In this document: positions 6,655 to 7,470 of the stretch, piece by piece
Numbering within the stretch: position 1 is the stretch's first letter
Layout of the letters: every line of letters starts with the position of its first letter
From: Sulfitobacter sp.
GTDB lineage: Bacteria; Pseudomonadota; Alphaproteobacteria; Rhodobacterales; Rhodobacteraceae
Direction of reading: 5' to 3'
Length of the DNA: 7,470 nt
Assembly (NCBI GenBank): GCA_026421135.1
Contig: JAPKCR010000091.1
Span: 1 to 7,470 of the forward strand
Made by a program: the position numbers and the translations under genes
Notes under the pieces: generated by a model
What the model was told of the DNA's origin: nothing
The model's input: the letters and a program-made list of their open reading frames with translations, nothing else
Database searches by the model: none

Positions 6655-6668
6655 TTGATCAGGATCAA
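6655..6668 (+). promoter_or_regulatory. Perfect FNR-type operator upstream of the 88-residue gene
   Basis: TTGAT-CAGG-ATCAA, perfect to consensus. The flanks are also the same as at 189-202: the identical 22 bases occupy 185-206 and 6651-6672. On the plus strand weak -10 candidates lie around 6689-6695, implying a start near 6702 and a leader of about 40 nt to the ATG at 6744. It could also act on the minus-strand cluster, but that ATG is about 260 bp away. Confidence 0.8.
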
Positions 6669-6743
6669 TTGAGGGTCAAGTATCATCCTTATCCGTTGGA
6701 ACACGTTCCTGCTTTGTCATTGTATGGGGGTGAGAAATACATA

Positions 6744-7010
6744 ATGACGGATAACATCAGCCATCTGAATATTTTGCAAAAGCCTGGTCCCGGTGACCGG
6801 TCGCGTCTGCCCAGAATACCGCAGAAACGGAGAGAGCTAACAGGCGAATTGCATAAATATATGCATGTCATGGGTCCAACACCGAAACGCTGCCTTGAGA
6901 CACTCGCCGATCTGGGACTGTGTGACCCAGAGATTGGGCACTACTTCAAAATACCGACACATATTGTCACCAATCTTCGCCAAGTCTGGAATATTGACGG
7001 CGAAGCCTGA
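6744..7010 (+). CDS. Hypothetical small protein with HTH-like C-terminus
   Basis: The product has 88 residues. The ATG at 6744 is preceded by GGGTGAG (6728-6734) at 9 nt. I do not recognise the family. The N-terminal third is polar and basic (PGPGDRSRLPRIPQKRRELT, 14-33). Residues 34-45 look like a short helix. Residues 51-78 (LETLADLGLCDPEIGHYFKI, then PTHIVTNLRQ) have the spacing of a helix-turn-helix: a first helix, a 'LGL.D.EIG.YF.IP' turn, and a recognition-like helix ending in RQVW. A small DNA-binding regulator or adaptor is possible. There is no signal peptide, membrane segment or cysteine cluster. A perfect FNR box lies 76 bp upstream, so it is probably expressed at low oxygen. It converges with the usp gene 50 nt downstream. 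Confidence 0.7.
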   Translation: MTDNISHLNILQKPGPGDRSRLPRIPQKRRELTGELHKYMHVMGPTPKRCLETLADLGLCDPEIGHYFKIPTHIVTNLRQVWNIDGEA

Positions 7011-7029
7011 AACCACATGATTGTGGTTT
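7010..7029. terminator. Hairpin between convergent genes, possible bidirectional terminator
   Basis: A perfect inverted repeat with 8-bp arms (7010-7017 and 7022-7029: AAACCACA type, 4-nt loop TGAT) begins at the last base of the plus-strand stop codon and lies before the converging usp stop. There is no long T-run on either side and the stem is AT-flanked, so intrinsic termination would be weak. Confidence 0.45.
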
Positions 7030-7059
7030 AGCGGTGTCCAGGAACACAGATTGAAAAAT

Positions 7060-7470
7060 CTACCTGACTGTCAAAACGCTACAGTGGGCGTGCTGCAAAA
7101 CTTTTTGCGACACGCTTCCCAATATGGTGCTTTTAAGCGGTCCAAGCCCGCGCGACCCTATGACGATCATGTCGGCCTTGAAGTCCTCGGCAGCGTCTAG
7201 AATTTCCTCAGCGTAATCGCCCGTACGCACAGAGGTGTGTATGTTGTTAGCACCTCTTTCGGCGCAGGTAGTTTTTGTTCTCGCGACAAGCTGTTCACCC
7301 AAAACTGCTATGATCCTTGACGATCCAGGATCGCTGGTCTCGCCCCTCAGGAATTCAGTATGACTGCCTGTAATAAACGTGAGGCCAGGTGAAACCACTT
7401 CATGCGTCTGTTTGACAAGGTGTTCGACCTCCGCCATGCGCACCAATTCTGCGGCCGGGCGTCCGTGCAT
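7060..7470 (-). CDS. Universal stress protein (UspA family), C-terminal part cut by the right edge
   Basis: 136 residues are visible. The C-terminal Usp fold is clear: GDYAEEILDAAEDFKADMIV then IGSRGLGPLKSTILGSVSQK. This includes the ATP-binding pattern G-2x-G-9x-G-S (GSRG, nine residues, GS) and ends LQHAHCSVLTVR. An ATG falls exactly at the window edge (7470), but it is probably internal. Usp proteins normally open with a hydrophobic strand and a conserved Asp ('ILVxxDGS'), which is absent here, and the visible MHGRPAAELVRMAEVEHLV resembles the stretch after the first beta-alpha unit. The gene therefore continues outside the window. It converges with the 88-residue gene. Universal stress proteins of this type support survival under starvation or low oxygen. 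Confidence 0.9.
   Translation of the reverse strand: MHGRPAAELVRMAEVEHLVKQTHEVVSPGLTFITGSHTEFLRGETSDPGSSRIIAVLGEQLVARTKTTCAERGANNIHTSVRTGDYAEEILDAAEDFKADMIVIGSRGLGPLKSTILGSVSQKVLQHAHCSVLTVR

Larger units (their letters stand above)
6396..6743. other. 348-bp control region without a convincing gene
   Basis: This lies between the divergent PRTase gene and the 88-residue gene. It holds one perfect FNR box (6655-6668) and one degenerate box (6431-6444). Open frames exist on both strands (for example 6459-6704 minus and 6431-6616 plus), but they lack ribosome binding sites or recognisable similarity, and the minus one runs through the perfect FNR box. A stretch around 6500-6620 on the minus strand could be an eroded gene fragment, but I cannot identify it. 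Confidence 0.55.

Noticed and set aside
6459..6704. 81-residue minus-strand open frame in the control region
   Set aside because: It spans the perfect FNR box and has no RBS or recognisable domain. A decayed gene fragment cannot be excluded, but there is nothing to identify it.
1..7470. CRISPR arrays, insertion sequences, tRNA or rRNA genes
   Set aside because: No regularly spaced repeats, transposase-like frames with terminal inverted repeats, or cloverleaf structures were seen. The only notable long repeat is the 22-bp FNR-box sequence.

Overview
The window looks like the chromosome (or a large replicon) of a non-sporulating alphaproteobacterium, most likely a marine Rhodobacteraceae (roseobacter-type). 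The basis is moderate-to-high GC by eye, alphaproteobacterial flavour in every protein, a DUF5765-type membrane protein that I associate with this family, and perfect FNR-type operators (TTGAT-N4-ATCAA). The genus cannot be fixed from the sequence alone.

Layout, left to right. (1) 1-127, minus: 5' end of a GerW/YtfJ-family gene that runs off the left edge. (2) 128-406: divergent control region with two perfect FNR boxes, one facing the GerW-like gene and one facing the next gene. (3) 407-1138, plus: polytopic membrane protein (DUF5765-like). (4) 1222-6395, minus: a colinear stress and proteostasis cluster. In transcription order it encodes a phosphoribosyltransferase (PRTase) domain, an alpha/beta-hydrolase plus erythromycin-esterase-like protein, a shortened Hsp20-like protein, a DegP/DegQ (Do-family) protease and a GrpE paralog. 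(5) 6396-6743: control region with a third perfect FNR box and one degenerate box. (6) 6744-7010, plus: an 88-residue unrecognised protein with an HTH-like C-terminus. (7) 7060-7470, minus: C-terminal part of a universal stress protein, cut by the right edge.

The most striking observation concerns the PRTase and hydrolase-esterase genes. They lie in one continuous reading frame (6395 down to 3738) and are separated only by a single TAA codon at 5828-5826. The 13 codons after the stop, plus the first codons of the downstream ORF, read as the normal C-terminal end of the PRTase domain. The ancestral product was therefore probably a three-domain protein of about 885 residues. It is now interrupted by a recent nonsense mutation, a sequencing error or a recoded stop.

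Taken together (FNR-type control, Usp, Hsp20, PRTase/EreA-like protein, periplasmic protease, GrpE), the region looks like a low-oxygen stress-survival island. Its gene content resembles the Mycobacterium tuberculosis DosR block Rv2028c-Rv2031c (Usp, PfkB, PRTase-EreA protein, HspX), but under a different regulator. That parallel is inference.
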